Part shown: positions 6,336 through 6,626 of the stretch, piece by piece
How positions within the stretch are numbered: the stretch's first letter is position 1
Layout of the letters: each line of letters starts with the position of its first letter
The notes under the pieces: model-generated
The model's input: the letters and a program-made list of their open reading frames with translations, nothing else
Database searches by the model: none
What the model was told of the DNA's origin: nothing
Made by a program: the position numbers and the translations under genes
Assembly: GCA_023420435.1 (NCBI GenBank)
Contig: JAEZWE010000067.1
Span: 1-6,626 of the forward strand
Source of the DNA: Bacteroidota bacterium
GTDB lineage: Bacteria > Bacteroidota > Bacteroidia > Flavobacteriales > Weeksellaceae
DNA length: 6,626 nucleotides
Reading direction: 5' to 3'

Positions 6336-6626
6336 GAGCGCTTGATAAGTAAGTAATGAGATTAGATTTTTGTTACAAAAAAATAATATTTTCTCTCAAA
6401 AAATCTTTTTAAAAGTAATTAAAATAGAATTTTGGGTACTGAAATTTCCCTTTAATTGGATTTTTCACAAAAAAAGTATTAAAAAAAGCCATTTAAATAA
6501 ATAGCAAAATAAGATTATCAAATTTGCGATTTTTATAATCATAATTCAAAAATTCAATTTACTTAATCTTATTAAATTCATAAAAAATAAATAAAATTCA
6601 AAATAAAAATAATAACATTGCTATAC
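6336..6626. other. Gene-free, very AT-rich intergenic region
   Basis: No convincing coding frame, RNA gene or strong hairpin was seen on either strand. By hand count, 6421-6626 is about 17% GC, and 6541-6600 about 10%. It holds the presumed sigma-operon promoter at its left end. A CAAATTTG at 6519-6526, followed by CGATTTTTATAATC, is one base off the Bacteroidota -7 element on the plus strand and could belong to a gene beyond the right edge, but CAAATTTG is a palindrome and expected by chance here. Confidence 0.7.
6345..6381 (-). promoter_or_regulatory. Candidate promoter/operator of the sigma operon
   Basis: On the minus strand TGTAAC (6377-6372) lies at a -35-like distance from AT-rich sequence around 6355-6345, about 55 nt before the sigma ATG. 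An 'AAC'-containing -35 is common for ECF-dependent promoters, so autoregulation is possible. The element sits in a 15-bp dyad, TTTTTGTTACAAAAA (6367-6381), symmetric apart from its centre base. No TAnnTTTG match was found in this leader. In this AT-rich DNA the signal is suggestive only. Confidence 0.25.

Noticed and set aside
6461..6469. DnaA-box-like TTTTTCACA in the AT-rich region, raising a replication-origin idea
   Set aside because: It has two mismatches to TTATCCACA, it is a single copy, and neither dnaA/dnaN nor other origin-linked genes are seen.

Overview
The window reads as chromosomal DNA from a low-GC member of the Bacteroidota, most likely a Flavobacteriia/Weeksellaceae (Chryseobacterium-like) bacterium. 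The evidence is AT-rich intergenic DNA, no Shine-Dalgarno sequences before the starts, exact matches to the Bacteroidota -7 element TAnnTTTG upstream of icd and tpx, and family-typical proteins. The genus is an inference from protein flavour, not a computed placement. No tRNA, rRNA, CRISPR array, insertion sequence or phage gene was found.

Layout, left to right. (1) 1-935, minus strand: the first 311 codons of a DUF763-family gene that runs off the left edge. (2) 1043-1540, minus: tpx, an atypical 2-Cys thiol peroxidase, followed by a strong hairpin terminator at 988-1022. (3) 1632-2546, minus: a patatin-like phospholipase/esterase with a terminator at 1588-1611. (4) 2671-4887, plus: icd, a complete 738-residue monomeric NADP-dependent isocitrate dehydrogenase, divergent from the patatin gene across a 124-bp gap. 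A purine-rich heptad repeat and a probably bidirectional terminator follow it. (5) 6317 down to 4966, minus: a tight three-gene unit made of an ECF sigma factor, a four-helix membrane protein and a small two-helix membrane protein, with gaps of 11 and 3 nt. (6) 6336-6626: a very AT-rich gene-free stretch upstream of the sigma operon.

How the genes fit together. Tpx (peroxide removal) and Icd (NADPH supply) are housekeeping enzymes, and patatin is a probable lipid acyl hydrolase. Each has its own promoter or terminator signals and they do not look like one operon. The sigma-factor unit looks like a regulatory module: a cytosolic ECF sigma factor co-transcribed with two cysteine-free membrane proteins. 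The first of these is a candidate, non-classical anti-sigma factor or sensor.

The most unusual local feature is a perfect 13-bp tandem duplication over the sigma factor's start codon. It creates a second, out-of-frame ATG in nearly the same sequence context. Three genes (patatin, icd, the four-helix protein) can be extended upstream in frame from TTG codons, but in each case the internal ATG is the better start.
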